Assembly (NCBI GenBank): GCA_947503345.1
Contig: CANNCW010000003.1
Coordinates: forward strand, 248,001-312,000
Source of the DNA: an uncultured Kangiella sp.
Lineage (GTDB): Bacteria > Pseudomonadota > Gammaproteobacteria > Enterobacterales > Kangiellaceae
Length of the DNA stretch: 64,000 nucleotides
Direction of reading: 5' to 3'
Positions 56,812 through 64,000 of the stretch are shown here, in pieces; the first letter of the stretch is position 1, and each line of letters starts with the position of its first letter. A program made the position numbers and the translations under genes. Below the pieces are notes generated by a model, which saw only the letters and a list, made by a program, of their open reading frames with translations, did not search any database and was not told the DNA's origin.

Positions 56812-57438
56812 ATGCCACAAGTTAGCGAAAAAACAAATAAACTAATAGAAGCTTACGGAATTTACCTATTTCAATCTAATCATCCCACGATCAAAGATTT
56901 AGAACATTCTTATGCGCCAAGTGTCCATGGTAATAAAACTTGGGATTCGAGCTTTTTGATTATGGACTATTTATTGCATAAGCATATACTCAAACCCAAC
57001 CTTTCCATTATGGAGTTAGGCTGTGGCTGGGGACCAGCGGCTATATTTTGCGCAGAAAATGCTGGAGCTAAAGTTACAGGGGTCGACCTTGATGCAGATG
57101 TATTTCCTTTTATGCAAGCTCAAGCTGAGCTTAATAACGTCAGCATAAGACCTTTGCAAAGATCTTTTGAAGCAATCAGCCAAGAAGATCTTAATGGTAC
57201 TAAATTAATGCTTGGCGCTGATATTTGCTTTTGGGAAGAGTTTAGCCAAACCCATTATAAACTTATAACGAAAGCTCTTAATGCTGGCGTTACAGATATT
57301 ATTTTTGCAGATCCTGGGCGGTCCCCTTTTTATGACCTTGTAGAAAAATGCTCACGAGACTTCACTGTCGATTGTTTAGAATGGTACGCCACAGAGCCAA
57401 AACGATTTGAAGGAATCATTCTCCATATCAAAGCTTAA
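56812..57438 (+). CDS. Class I SAM-dependent methyltransferase (METTL-like)
   Basis: 208 residues. SAM motif I is IMELGCGWGPAAIFCAENAG; GNKTWDSSFLIMDYL before it and a post-motif ADICFWEE fit the METTL/nicotinamide-methyltransferase-like group of protein or small-molecule methylases. Substrate unknown. Cotranscribed with the YkvA gene. Confidence 0.82.
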   Translation: MPQVSEKTNKLIEAYGIYLFQSNHPTIKDLEHSYAPSVHGNKTWDSSFLIMDYLLHKHILKPNLSIMELGCGWGPAAIFCAENAGAKVTGVDLDADVFPFMQAQAELNNVSIRPLQRSFEAISQEDLNGTKLMLGADICFWEEFSQTHYKLITKALNAGVTDIIFADPGRSPFYDLVEKCSRDFTVDCLEWYATEPKRFEGIILHIKA

Positions 57439-57439
57439 A

Positions 57440-57480
57440 TTGATCTAAATCAAAACGTATCTTCAACATCTTGATAAATT
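57440..57480 (+). promoter_or_regulatory. FNR/Anr box and class II promoter for DUF3149 gene
   Basis: TTGAT-CTAA-ATCAA (57440-57453) is a perfect FNR/Anr consensus. TAAATT at 57475-57480 would be the -10; a start near 57487 places the box centre at about -40.5, the class II activator position. The next start codon (57506) follows AGGAGG. Confidence 0.6.
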
Positions 57481-57505
57481 ACTAATAATTATTTAGGAGG
57501 ATTTT

Positions 57506-57634
57506 ATGGATATGATTAAAGAGTTATTCTCTAGTGAATTCGGAATTATGAGTGCCATTGTGATACTTTTTATTATTGGAATGGCATTTTACTTTATTTG
57601 GTTATTTATTAGAAAGTCTGGCCAGAAAAAATAA
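57506..57634 (+). CDS. DUF3149-type small membrane protein
   Basis: 42 residues with a near-perfect AGGAGG ribosome site 8 nt upstream. MDMIKELFSSEFGIMSAIV then a single membrane helix ending FIWLFIRKSGQKK, the DUF3149 pattern (short amphipathic start, one helix, basic end). Function of the family is unknown. The FNR/Anr box and class II promoter spacing suggest induction at low oxygen. A bidirectional terminator follows. Confidence 0.8.
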   Translation: MDMIKELFSSEFGIMSAIVILFIIGMAFYFIWLFIRKSGQKK

Positions 57635-57641
57635 CACAAAC

Positions 57642-57669
57642 AAAAAAGCCGACAATCGCCGGCTTTTTT
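57642..57669. terminator. Bidirectional terminator, DUF3149 gene and rplQ
   Basis: AAAAAAGCCG pairs with CGGCTTTTTT around an 8-nt loop. A- and T-runs on both sides make it work for the small membrane gene and for the end of the ribosomal run. Confidence 0.85.
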
Positions 57670-57692
57670 AATTATCTGAATAACAGTGTTAA

Positions 57693-58091
57693 TTACTCTT
57701 CTACTGCTTCTTCTTCAAAATCTTCTTCAACTACTGGACGGTCAACTAACTCTACGTATGCCATTGGAGCGTTGTCGCCTGGACGGTTTCCACACTTCAA
57801 AATACGTAAGTAACCACCTGGGCGCTCTTGATAACGAGGACCTAACTCAGCGAATAACTTTGCAACTGCATCGTTATTACGGATACGAGCAAACGCCAAA
57901 CGACGATTAGCAACAGTATCTTTTTTCGATAAAGTGATTAATGGCTCCGCAATCATTCTCAACTCTTTTGCTTTAGGCAAAGTAGTTTTGATTAGCTCAT
58001 GTTCGATTAATGACGCAGTCATGTTTTTAAACATAGCTTTACGGTGTGAGCTGTTACGGTTTAATTGACGACCTGATTTACGATGACGCAT
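57693..58091 (-). CDS. rplQ: Ribosomal protein bL17
   Basis: 132 residues. [24 protein letters not shown] is the standard start. C-terminal acidic tail ([11 protein letters not shown]). Part of the 50S subunit. Last gene of the ribosomal run. It is separated from rpoA by 119 bp holding a terminator-like hairpin. Confidence 0.98.
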   Translation of the reverse strand: MRHRKSGRQLNRNSSHRKAMFKNMTASLIEHELIKTTLPKAKELRMIAEPLITLSKKDTVANRRLAFARIRNNDAVAKLFAELGPRYQERPGGYLRILKCGNRPGDNAPMAYVELVDRPVVEEDFEEEAVEE

Positions 58092-58146
58092 ATTGAGTTC
58101 CTCACTCTATTTAATTCTAGCCTGCAATAGTACTAGAAAAGCTTAA

Positions 58147-58176
58147 AATAAAAGACGCTATCTACGATAGCGCCTT
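58147..58176 (-). terminator. Terminator-like hairpin between rpoA and rplQ
   Basis: On the minus strand, AAGGCGCTATC pairs with GATAGCGTCTT (one G-U pair) around GTA, followed by TTTTATTTT. It has the full form of a Rho-independent terminator inside an operon, so it may partially stop transcription after rpoA. Confidence 0.65.
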
Positions 58177-58210
58177 AAAGGGTTTAGCAACTATCAATTA
58201 TTCTAGACTA

Positions 58211-59191
58211 TTAACCTTCTAGGATACTTGATGGTGGCCAATTTTCTAAACGCATACCCAAAGACAAGCCACGAGAAGCTAATACGTCTTTGATTTCAGT
58301 TAATGACTTCTTACCTAAGTTAGGTGTTTTAAGAAGCTCAACTTCGGTGCGTTGTACTAAGTCACCAATGTAATGGATATTCTCAGTTTTCAAACAGTTT
58401 GCAGAACGTACTGTCAGCTCCAAGTCATCTACTGGACGTAAAAGAATTGGATCTACTTCTGGCTCTTCTTTCTCTGGCTCAGCTTGCTTTTCGTCTTTCA
58501 AGTCAACGAAGGCTGCTAATTGCTCTTGAAGAATTGTTGCACTGCGACGAATCGCCTCTTCAGGATCGATAGTGCCATTAGTTTCTAAATCTAAAACTAA
58601 TTTATCTAAGTTTGTACGTTGCTCTACACGCGCAGCTTCTACGGTGTATGAAACTTTTTTCATTGGGCTGAAAGAAGAATCTACATGTAAAACACCAATC
58701 GGCTTATCTTCGCCTTCTGGTAATTTACGAGTGTTAGATGCTTCATAACCACGACCTAAACGAACATTGATGCGCATACTTAAATTGCCACCTTTGTTCA
58801 AAGTCGCGATGTAGTGATCTTTATTCACCACTTCTGCACCAGCAAGTTCTTCGATATCAGCAGCTGTTACAACGCCTTCACCTTTCTTTTGCAAAGTTAA
58901 AGTCGCTTCTTCTTTATCTTCAAGAAGAACAGCCAAACCTTTAAGGTTCAAAAGGATATCAATTACGTCTTCCTGTACACCTTCAATCGCTGAGTACTCG
59001 TGAAGAACGCCGTCGATTTCTACTTCAGTTACCGCAGCCCCTGGCATAGACGATAATAAAATTCGACGAAGAGAATTACCTAAAGTGTGTCCAAAACCAC
59101 GCTCAAAAGGTTCCAAGATAACACGAGCTTTTGTGCCTTCGTTAGACTCGACCTTAATTTGACGCGGAGTTAGAAATTCAGTAGCTGACAT
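58211..59191 (-). CDS. rpoA: RNA polymerase alpha subunit
   Basis: 326 residues. N-terminal assembly domain ([26 protein letters not shown]) and C-terminal DNA-binding domain ([51 protein letters not shown]) joined by an acidic linker (about 233-250). All standard contacts for UP-element and activator binding are present. Confidence 0.98.
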   Translation of the reverse strand: MSATEFLTPRQIKVESNEGTKARVILEPFERGFGHTLGNSLRRILLSSMPGAAVTEVEIDGVLHEYSAIEGVQEDVIDILLNLKGLAVLLEDKEEATLTLQKKGEGVVTAADIEELAGAEVVNKDHYIATLNKGGNLSMRINVRLGRGYEASNTRKLPEGEDKPIGVLHVDSSFSPMKKVSYTVEAARVEQRTNLDKLVLDLETNGTIDPEEAIRRSATILQEQLAAFVDLKDEKQAEPEKEEPEVDPILLRPVDDLELTVRSANCLKTENIHYIGDLVQRTEVELLKTPNLGKKSLTEIKDVLASRGLSLGMRLENWPPSSILEG

Positions 59192-59261
59192 AATATCCCT
59201 CTTCTAAGGATTAAAAAATTCATAATTAAACGCTCTTTTAAGCGCTTTATTAAACGCACAA

Positions 59262-59289
59262 AAGCCTGATAGTAAAAACTCTCAGGCTT
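59262..59289 (-). other. Hairpin between rpsD and rpoA
   Basis: An 8-bp stem AAGCCTGA / TCAGGCTT with a 12-nt loop in the 119-bp rpsD-rpoA gap; only four Ts follow on the minus strand. It may be a weak terminator or a processing or regulatory element. Confidence 0.4.
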
Positions 59290-59310
59290 CGGCGTACTAA
59301 ACCTAGTGGC

Positions 59311-59931
59311 TTACTTAGAGTAAAGCTCCACAATTAGGTTTTCGTTGATGCTAGCATCTAACTCAGAACGCTCAGGCATACGCTTGAAAGTTCCTTCCAT
59401 TTTCTTTGCATCAACATCAATCCATTCTGGCTTATCACGCTGTGCCGCTAATTCTAAAGCAGCTGTAATACGAGCTTGCTTTTGAGATTTTTCACGCACA
59501 GAAACCACATCTTCAGACGTTACAACGTAAGAAGGTACGTTTACAGACTTACCATTTACTAAGATTGCTTTGTGGCTTACTAATTGACGAGCTTCGTTGC
59601 GAGTAGCAGCGTAACCCATACGGAAAACCACGTTATCTAAGCGAGATTCTAAAAGTTGTAACAAGTTACCACCTGTTGCGCCTTTCAAACGATCTGCTTC
59701 TTTATAGTAGTTACGGAATTGACGCTCTAATACACCGTAGATACGACGTACTTTTTGCTTTTCACGTAACTGTAAACCATAGTCAGATAAACGACCACGA
59801 CCTGCGCCGTGTTGACCTGGTTTAGTTTCAATTTTACATTTAGTTTCAATTGCACGAACGCCTGATTTGTGACCTAAGTCCACACCTTCACGACGTGACA
59901 ATTTTAACTTTGGACCTAAATATCTAGCCAT
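59311..59931 (-). CDS. rpsD: Ribosomal protein uS4
   Basis: 206 residues (E. coli 206). [19 protein letters not shown] start and S4 RNA-binding domain [36 protein letters not shown]. Primary 16S-binding protein; in E. coli it also represses the alpha operon. Confidence 0.98.
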   Translation of the reverse strand: MARYLGPKLKLSRREGVDLGHKSGVRAIETKCKIETKPGQHGAGRGRLSDYGLQLREKQKVRRIYGVLERQFRNYYKEADRLKGATGGNLLQLLESRLDNVVFRMGYAATRNEARQLVSHKAILVNGKSVNVPSYVVTSEDVVSVREKSQKQARITAALELAAQRDKPEWIDVDAKKMEGTFKRMPERSELDASINENLIVELYSK

Positions 59932-59955
59932 TGTTAACTCCCGTTAATCTCTAGG

Positions 59956-60345
59956 TTATACGCGACGCTTTTTAGGCGGACGACAACCGTTGTGAGGGAT
60001 TGGTGTCACGTCAGTAATGTTAGTGATCTTAAAACCTGCAGCGTTCAATGCACGCACAGCAGACTCACGACCTGGTCCAGGACCTTTAACAAATACTTCA
60101 ACATTCTTCATACCCATTTCTTTTACTACCTGAGCAGCGCGATCAGACGCAACCTGTGCAGCGAATGGAGTAGATTTACGTGAACCACGGAAGCCAGAAC
60201 CACCAGCAGTTGCCCATGAAAGAGCATTACCTTGGCGGTCTGTGATGGTGATGATGGTATTGTTAAATGACGCGTGAATATGCGCCATACCATCAACAAC
60301 ATGCTTTTTGACTTTCTTTTTCGTAGAACGAGGTGATTTAGCCAT
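59956..60345 (-). CDS. rpsK: Ribosomal protein uS11
   Basis: 129 residues. [22 protein letters not shown] and the C-terminal [18 protein letters not shown] are uS11 signatures. 17 nt after rpsM. Confidence 0.98.
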   Translation of the reverse strand: MAKSPRSTKKKVKKHVVDGMAHIHASFNNTIITITDRQGNALSWATAGGSGFRGSRKSTPFAAQVASDRAAQVVKEMGMKNVEVFVKGPGPGRESAVRALNAAGFKITNITDVTPIPHNGCRPPKKRRV

Positions 60346-60362
60346 GTTTAATAATACCTAAA

Positions 60363-60719
60363 TTATTTCTTAATAGGTTTGCGTGGGCCTTTACGGGTAC
60401 GTGCATTTGTCTTCGTACGCTGACCACGAAGTGGTAAGTTACGACGGTGACGAATGCCTCGGAAACAACCCAAGTCCATCAAACGTTTAATATTCATGTT
60501 GATTTCGCGACGCAAATCACCTTCAACGGTAAATTTGCTCACCTCGTTACGTAGATTTTCAATTTGATCTTCGCTCAAACTTTTGATCTTTGCAGTAGGT
60601 TCTACCCCTGCATCAGCACAGATTTTCTGTGCACGAGGACGACCGATACCATAGATAGCGGTCAATGCGATCTCAGCATGCTTTTGTACAGGAATGTTAA
60701 TACCAGCTATACGAGCCAT
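60363..60719 (-). CDS. rpsM: Ribosomal protein uS13
   Basis: 118 residues. [26 protein letters not shown] start; basic tail ending KGPRKPIKK. Located at the head of the rpsM-rpsK-rpsD-rpoA-rplQ unit, with its own promoter. AGGAGAA lies before the ATG. Confidence 0.98.
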   Translation of the reverse strand: MARIAGINIPVQKHAEIALTAIYGIGRPRAQKICADAGVEPTAKIKSLSEDQIENLRNEVSKFTVEGDLRREINMNIKRLMDLGCFRGIRHRRNLPLRGQRTKTNARTRKGPRKPIKK

Positions 60720-60767
60720 TAACAGGTTCTCCTAAATTTTTGATTAAGCAGCTTTGAAAGGGCGCGT

Positions 60768-60796
60768 ATTCTAGCCCTTCAAAGCATAAAAATCAA
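60768..60796 (-). promoter_or_regulatory. Putative promoter for rpsM-rpsK-rpsD-rpoA
   Basis: On the minus strand TTGATT (60796-60791), a 17-bp spacer and TAGAAT (60773-60768), followed by a GC-rich discriminator ACGCGCCC. This looks like a strong, stringently controlled ribosomal promoter. A 12-bp hairpin (60751-60785) overlaps the -10; it is therefore mostly in the promoter, not the leader. Confidence 0.6.
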
Positions 60797-60809
60797 CCAA
60801 TTAAATTAA

Positions 60810-60923
60810 CTAACCTTGACGCTGTTTATGGCGAGGGTCAGTACAAATTACGCGAACTGCTCCGTGACGACGAATCACTTTACAATTACGGCACATTTTT
60901 TTAACAGAAGCACGAACTTTCAT
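60810..60923 (-). CDS. rpmJ: Ribosomal protein bL36
   Basis: 37 residues: [20 protein letters not shown]..., zinc ligands C11, C14, C27 and H32, so the zinc-containing (C+) form. GGAG before the ATG, 17 nt after secY. Confidence 0.95.
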   Translation of the reverse strand: MKVRASVKKMCRNCKVIRRHGAVRVICTDPRHKQRQG

Positions 60924-60940
60924 TTGTTACTCCAACATGC

Positions 60941-62278
60941 TTAGCGACCACGAACACGACCACCAGGGCCTTGCTTGTGAAGATTCGCTTTCTTTAAAAC
61001 TGAGTCATATTGCTGTGACATTAAGTGCGCTTGCACCTGAGCCATAAAGTCAATTGCTACAACAACAATAATCAGTAGTGAAGTTCCACCGAAGTAGAAC
61101 GGGTAATTAAAGAACAAGATTAAAAATTCAGGCAACAAACATACGGCAGTCATGTAAAGCGCGCCCCAGAAAGTTAATCGGGTTGTCACTTTATCAAGGT
61201 AACCAGCAGTCTGTTGACCAGGACGAATGCCTGGAATGAATGCACCTTGTTTCTTCAAATTCTCAGCTGTATCACGTGGGTTTTGTGTCAATGCGGTATA
61301 GAAGAACGCAAAGAAGATAATACCCGCGGCATACATCAACATATAAATAGGCTTACCAGGCTGTAAGTTTTGCGCCAAAGTTGTAAACCAAGTTACTTCG
61401 CCAGAACCGCTTGAGAACCAAGACATTAATGTACTTGGAAATAAAACGATACTTGATGCAAAGATAGCTGGGATAACACCCGCAGCATTAACTTTCATTG
61501 GTAAATAACTACTTTGAGCAGCGTAAACCTTATTACCTTGCTGGCGCTTAGCGTAGTTAATAGTAATACGACGTAACGCTCTTTCTACCCAAACGATAAA
61601 ATAGATTACCGCTAAAGCAAAGATAGCCAATACGAATACTTCTAAAACATTACGCTGACCGTCATAGGCCTGCTCCATAACTTGTGCGATAGCAGTAGGC
61701 AAACCTGCAACGATACCAACCAAAATAATGATTGAGATACCATTACCAATACCACGCTCAGTAATTTGTTCACCTAACCACATCAAGAACATTGTGCCTG
61801 TTACCAAGGTAACAACCGCAATAAAGTAGAAAGAGAAGTTCAAATCTTCTGGATTAACAAGACCAGGAATCATCGATGGCAAGCCAATTGCCATACCATA
61901 AGCCTGAACCGTTGCTAAGATAACCGTGAAGTAGCGCGTATATTGATTAATCTTACGCTGACCTGCTTGGCCTTCTTTCTTTAGTTCTTTTAATGGCGGA
62001 TGCACATAAGTCATGATTTGCATGATAATCGACGCCGAGATATACGGCATGATGCCCAATGCAAAGATAGAGGCACGCTCTAAAGCACCACCTGAAAATA
62101 CGTTAAGAAGATCAGTAATTCCGCCTAAGCTGCTTGCTAATGCATCTGCATTAACGCCAGGAACAGGAATGAATGATCCAATTCGGAATACCACAATAGC
62201 AAGAAGCACAAACAGCAGACGCTGTTTGAGCTCCGATAAGCCACCGCTTTTCGCTAATTGCTGTGGATTCAGGGCCAT
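60941..62278 (-). CDS. secY: Preprotein translocase SecY
   Basis: 445 residues, ten membrane helices. Helix 2a/plug region [25 protein letters not shown] and the ribosome-binding loops ([22 protein letters not shown]) are typical. Core channel of the Sec machinery in the cytoplasmic membrane. Its start overlaps the rplO stop (TAATG). Confidence 0.98.
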   Translation of the reverse strand: MALNPQQLAKSGGLSELKQRLLFVLLAIVVFRIGSFIPVPGVNADALASSLGGITDLLNVFSGGALERASIFALGIMPYISASIIMQIMTYVHPPLKELKKEGQAGQRKINQYTRYFTVILATVQAYGMAIGLPSMIPGLVNPEDLNFSFYFIAVVTLVTGTMFLMWLGEQITERGIGNGISIIILVGIVAGLPTAIAQVMEQAYDGQRNVLEVFVLAIFALAVIYFIVWVERALRRITINYAKRQQGNKVYAAQSSYLPMKVNAAGVIPAIFASSIVLFPSTLMSWFSSGSGEVTWFTTLAQNLQPGKPIYMLMYAAGIIFFAFFYTALTQNPRDTAENLKKQGAFIPGIRPGQQTAGYLDKVTTRLTFWGALYMTAVCLLPEFLILFFNYPFYFGGTSLLIIVVVAIDFMAQVQAHLMSQQYDSVLKKANLHKQGPGGRVRGR

Positions 62279-62724
62279 TATTCAGCCGCCTCTTCCACTT
62301 TGCCGCCTGCAGCTTCGATAGCTGCTTTGGCACCTTTAGTCACACGGATACCGCCAGTAACGGTAACTGCGCGATCAATTTCGCCAGACAACATAATTTT
62401 AACGTTTTGAATGTTGTTAGTGATAAGGCCTGCTGCTTTTAAACTCAGCATATCAACCGTTTCACCTTCAACTTTAGCCAATTCGCTTAAACGAACTTCA
62501 GCAGTCACTAATGCTTTACGCGATTTAAAACCGAACTTAGGTAAACGTTGCTTCAAAGGCATTTGACCACCTTCAAAACCAATTTTCACTTTACCGCCTG
62601 AACGAGACTTCAAACCTTTGTGACCACGACCTGCTGTCTTACCATCGGTAGAACCGATACCACGACCAACACGTTTAGCTTTTTTCTTACTACCAGGAGC
62701 TGGCATTAAAGTATTTAAACGCAT
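62278..62724 (-). CDS. rplO: Ribosomal protein uL15
   Basis: 148 residues. [25 protein letters not shown] at the start, glycine/basic-rich N-terminal half, then [17 protein letters not shown]. Overlaps secY; 4 nt after rpmD. Confidence 0.98.
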   Translation of the reverse strand: MRLNTLMPAPGSKKKAKRVGRGIGSTDGKTAGRGHKGLKSRSGGKVKIGFEGGQMPLKQRLPKFGFKSRKALVTAEVRLSELAKVEGETVDMLSLKAAGLITNNIQNVKIMLSGEIDRAVTVTGGIRVTKGAKAAIEAAGGKVEEAAE

Positions 62725-62728
62725 GTCA

Positions 62729-62911
62729 TTACTCCTCTACAGAAACCATGTAGTAAATTTTGTTTACCATACCGCGAGTTGAAGGAGTATCTTCAACTTC
62801 TACTGTATGACCGATGCGACGCAAGCCTAGGCCCGTTAAGCACGCTTTGTGTGCTTTTAAGCGGCCAATGCTAGAACGCGTCTGCGTTACTTTCATCATT
62901 TTCTTAGCCAT
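62729..62911 (-). CDS. rpmD: Ribosomal protein uL30
   Basis: 60 residues. [36 protein letters not shown] is the uL30 consensus. 4 nt from rpsE and from rplO. Confidence 0.97.
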   Translation of the reverse strand: MAKKMMKVTQTRSSIGRLKAHKACLTGLGLRRIGHTVEVEDTPSTRGMVNKIYYMVSVEE

Positions 62912-62915
62912 GGTC

Positions 62916-63419
62916 TTAATCCAAAATCTCTTCTACAGTTTTGCCACGCTTAGACGCCATCGCTTCAGGAGAAGACATTTGCTTCAAACCATTAATCGTT
63001 GCACGAACGATGTTAATTGGGTTTGTAGAGCCTACGCTTTTCGCTAATACGTTTTGTACGCCTAACACTTCAAATACCGCACGCATTGCACCACCAGCGA
63101 TGATACCAGTACCTTCAGATGCTGGTTGCATATATACCTTAGATGCGCCGTGACGGGCATTAATTGGGTGTTGCAATGTGTGACCGTCTTTCAAATCTAC
63201 TTGGATCATGTTACGACGAGCTTGCTCCATTGCTTTTTGAATAGCAGTTGGAACTTCTTTCGACTTACCACGACCGAAACCGATTTTACCTTTACCATCA
63301 CCAACTACAGTTAAGGCAGTGAAACCGAAGATACGACCACCTTTAACTACTTTAGCAACACGGTTTACGTTGACTAATTTCTCAACTAAACCTTCTTGAT
63401 TTTCTACTTCTCTAGCCAT
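62916..63419 (-). CDS. rpsE: Ribosomal protein uS5
   Basis: 167 residues. [31 protein letters not shown] with the double-stranded-RNA-binding fold; [23 protein letters not shown] follows. In 30S; 11 nt after rplR. Confidence 0.98.
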   Translation of the reverse strand: MAREVENQEGLVEKLVNVNRVAKVVKGGRIFGFTALTVVGDGKGKIGFGRGKSKEVPTAIQKAMEQARRNMIQVDLKDGHTLQHPINARHGASKVYMQPASEGTGIIAGGAMRAVFEVLGVQNVLAKSVGSTNPINIVRATINGLKQMSSPEAMASKRGKTVEEILD

Positions 63420-63430
63420 CTGTCGTCACC

Positions 63431-63784
63431 TTAGAATTGTAAGCCTTTTTCACGAGCCGCATCAGCTAACGCTTGAACACGACCATGATATTTGAAACCA
63501 CTACGGTCAAAAGCAACTTGCTTTATGCCCGCTTCCAAAGCACGCTCTGCTACTAGAGTGCCTACATGCTTAGCTGCATCTACGTTACCAGTATATTTCA
63601 CGTCACCGCGAACTGATTTTTCAACAGTAGAAGCACTAGCAACTACAGAACCGTTTTCGCCAGAAATTACTTGAGCGTAAATGTGGCGAGGAGTTCTGTT
63701 CACGACTAGACGGTTAGCGCCTAACTCGTGCATTTTCGCGCGGCTTTTAGTCGCACGACGAATACGTTGTATTTTCTTTTTCAT
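63431..63784 (-). CDS. rplR: Ribosomal protein uL18
   Basis: 117 residues, ending [21 protein letters not shown]-like ([21 protein letters not shown]). Binds 5S rRNA in the 50S subunit. 13 nt after rplF. Confidence 0.98.
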   Translation of the reverse strand: MKKKIQRIRRATKSRAKMHELGANRLVVNRTPRHIYAQVISGENGSVVASASTVEKSVRGDVKYTGNVDAAKHVGTLVAERALEAGIKQVAFDRSGFKYHGRVQALADAAREKGLQF

Positions 63785-63797
63785 ATCTTAAGCCCTA

Positions 63798-64000
63798 CTA
63801 CTTCTTCTTAGCTTCTTTACGAACAATATGCTCATCAACGTAGCGTACACCTTTGCCTTTATATGGCTCTGGTGGACGGTAAGCGCGAATCTTCGCCGCT
63901 ACTTCGCCAACTGCTTGCTTGTCCGCACCCTTGATCACAAGTTCAGTTTGCGAAGGCGCTTCAACTGTAATGCCCGCAGGAACTTCGTGAACCACTGGGT
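63798..64000 (-). CDS. rplF: Ribosomal protein uL6, C-terminal part (cut by window end)
   Basis: Only the last 67 or so codons are present; the gene runs off the right edge. The end matches uL6: [30 protein letters not shown], then a lysine-rich tail. The true start lies outside the window. Confidence 0.96.
   Translation of the reverse strand, partial: PVVHEVPAGITVEAPSQTELVIKGADKQAVGEVAAKIRAYRPPEPYKGKGVRYVDEHIVRKEAKKK

Noticed and set aside
60720-60809. S4-responsive alpha-operon leader pseudoknot
   Set aside because: The hairpin overlaps a better candidate promoter -10, so it would not be in transcripts starting there; I cannot show a pseudoknot by eye.
1-64000. CRISPR array, tRNA, rRNA, prophage or insertion sequence
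   Set aside because: No periodic spaced repeats, no cloverleaf-like conserved T-arm sequences, no phage or transposase genes were seen while reading; a covariance search was not possible.

Overview
The window is a stretch of a bacterial chromosome, AT-rich by eye (I did not compute composition), from a gammaproteobacterium. Evidence for this is the riboflavin/nusB/thiL/pgpA cluster, the rpsU-dnaG-rpoD macromolecular synthesis operon, and the alpha end of the S10-spc-alpha ribosomal cluster. Several neighbour pairs also match the E. coli 68-70 min region (ygiF-like/glnE, ygiM-like/cca/uppP/folB/plsY/tsaD/rpsU/dnaG/rpoD). Protein wording and AT content fit a marine Kangiella/Aliikangiella-type organism. 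That is inference; no rRNA gene is present to test it.

Layout. 1-1.16 kb: a DUF4156 lipoprotein, then what looks like a single integron gene cassette (about 589-1150) ending in an attC-like site. 1.15-5.6 kb: aspartokinase, a CHCC zinc-finger protein and glnE on the minus strand. 5.7-8.3 kb: a LemA/M48 membrane protease pair. 8.3-11.7 kb: a GGDEF-EAL protein and a CYTH-CHAD protein. 11.9-13.9 kb: a PhoU-like protein and a PiT phosphate transporter. 14-19.3 kb: an SH3 protein, putA and rsmF. 19.3-21.7 kb: gspAB. 21.8-24.3 kb: two small paralogous secreted proteins and an unusually long cca. 24.3-28.2 kb: uppP, a MidA-like methyltransferase, a pteridine-reductase-like SDR, folK and folB. 28.3-32 kb: plsY, an MFS exporter, a frameshifted small zinc-ribbon gene and an AT-rich lipoprotein. 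32-38 kb: tsaD facing away from rpsU-yqeY-dnaG-rpoD. 38-42.5 kb: DUF4097, AsmA and glnS. 42.7-46.2 kb: xseB-ispA-dxs facing pgpA. 46.2-52.7 kb: the minus-strand run glyA-nrdR-ribD-ribE-ribB-ribH-nusB-thiL-pgpA. 52.8-57.6 kb: accessory genes (SLT lipoprotein, degenerate receiver, subtilisin plus lipoprotein, YkvA, methyltransferase, DUF3149 microprotein). 57.7-64 kb: rplF (partial) to rplQ on the minus strand.

Most of the window is housekeeping. The unusual points are the lone cassette with inferable boundaries; a C-terminal domain on Cca that normally seems to stand alone; a 42-residue membrane protein behind a perfect FNR/Anr site with class II spacing; a receiver domain that has lost its phospho-acceptor; a tandem four-cysteine paralog pair; and terminator-like hairpins inside the alpha operon. 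No CRISPR array, tRNA, rRNA, prophage or complete insertion sequence was seen.
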